NCBI GenBank assembly: GCA_021734025.1
Contig: JAIPJS010000001.1
Span: forward strand, 124,001-188,000
Length of the DNA: 64,000 bases
Direction: 5' to 3'
Source of the DNA: Candidatus Neomarinimicrobiota bacterium
GTDB lineage: Bacteria > Fidelibacterota > JAANXI01
Shown here one piece after another: positions 63,716-64,000 of the stretch (positions are counted from its first letter, which is position 1; each line of letters starts with the position of its first letter). A program made the position numbers and the translations under genes. The notes beneath the pieces are model-generated. The model worked only from the letters and a program-made list of their open reading frames with translations, was not told the origin of the DNA and did no database searches.

Positions 63716-64000
63716 ATGCCAATAGACAATTGCCACTACTGTTACAACGAACTCACGGAAACTGTTTTACCCGAGTATCTAAAAACACTGAAACAACAAA
63801 TAGATGCGCCTATTCCCATGAGCCGGTTTACCGAAAAGGGCATCGGAATCCGGACGCTACTGAAACAATTCGGGTTTCAATCAGATTTCCCTGGCTGTTA
63901 TGTGTTCATTGAAAAAGAGGATCCAATTTATGTTGGGATATCTCAAAAGCTGGTGACGCGGATTAACCAGCATGTTAACGGTAAAAGCCATTTTAGTGCT
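63716..64000 (+). CDS. GIY-YIG nuclease-like protein (3' end outside window)
   Basis: The first 95 codons are present. Residues ~61-95 read 'GCYVFIEKEDPIYVGISQKL' followed by 'VTRINQHVNG', matching the GIY-YIG fold (catalytic Tyr in the IYVGIS segment, Arg in the following helix). An N-terminal 'CHYCYNEL' pair may bind metal. AAGGAT precedes the ATG. It may be a defence-associated or homing-type nuclease. Confidence 0.65.
   Translation, partial: MPIDNCHYCYNELTETVLPEYLKTLKQQIDAPIPMSRFTEKGIGIRTLLKQFGFQSDFPGCYVFIEKEDPIYVGISQKLVTRINQHVNGKSHFSA

Overview
The window looks like a chromosomal segment from a bacterium of the FCB superphylum, perhaps a Calditrichota/KSB1/Marinimicrobia/Balneolota-type lineage. 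The evidence is that two large secreted proteins end in C-terminal sorting domains with the 'NYPNPFNP' signature typical of those groups, several exported enzymes carry Tat signals, and a radical-SAM (oxygen-independent) sulfatase maturase is present. No SusC/SusD pair is visible, so a classical Bacteroides-type PUL is not supported. The exact phylum cannot be fixed from sequence reading alone.

Region 1 (1-34,242) is about 34 kb of genes all on the + strand, often overlapping or closely spaced, devoted to carbohydrate use. It opens with the end of ribokinase and ribose pyranase. It then holds a secreted clan GH-A hydrolase, a TIM-barrel hydrolase-like protein, a Gfo/Idh/MocA dehydrogenase, a sugar isomerase/epimerase, a GH42 beta-galactosidase, an MFS transporter and a GH92 alpha-mannosidase. 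Next come four GH10 xylanase-like paralogues that share an unusual N-terminal domain and helical linker, with a formylglycine-type sulfatase between the third and fourth. A GH13 alpha-amylase-like protein, a URO-D-like protein, an epimerase, two cupin-type proteins, an orphan sugar-binding lipoprotein, two aldo/keto reductases, a zinc alcohol dehydrogenase and the sulfatase maturase (anSME) follow. The simplest reading is an outer degradation layer (GH10s, sulfatase, GH13, GH92, clan-A GH) acting on a sulfated or decorated xylan-like heteroglycan, then uptake and an intracellular oxidation/isomerisation route.

Region 2 (34,416 to at least 47.1 kb) is an integrated mobile element. It begins at a 3'-half fragment of a tRNA-Leu(UAA) gene on the minus strand, the usual scar of integrase-mediated insertion. 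It carries an excisionase-like protein, a zinc-finger/Toprim primase, a DUF3987-type helicase, a DNA polymerase III beta-clamp homologue, many small zinc-ribbon and hypothetical proteins, a short tyrosine recombinase and an XRE repressor with a palindromic candidate operator. No capsid, terminase or conjugation gene is seen. The partner tRNA end is not in the window, so the element probably runs past the right edge.

Region 3 (47.2-64 kb) holds a YkvA-like membrane protein, a giant secreted beta-helix/PKD/FN3 protein with its own terminator, and then a putative defence island. The island has a PLD-SNF2 helicase, a large N6-adenine methyltransferase with an AT-rich C-terminal half, a small unknown protein, a DprA-like protein, a HEPN-like gene interrupted by an in-frame TAA, a 472-residue unknown protein and the start of a GIY-YIG nuclease. 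The helicase/methyltransferase/DprA-like set is the best candidate for an uncharacterised system, and the GH10 quartet is the second.
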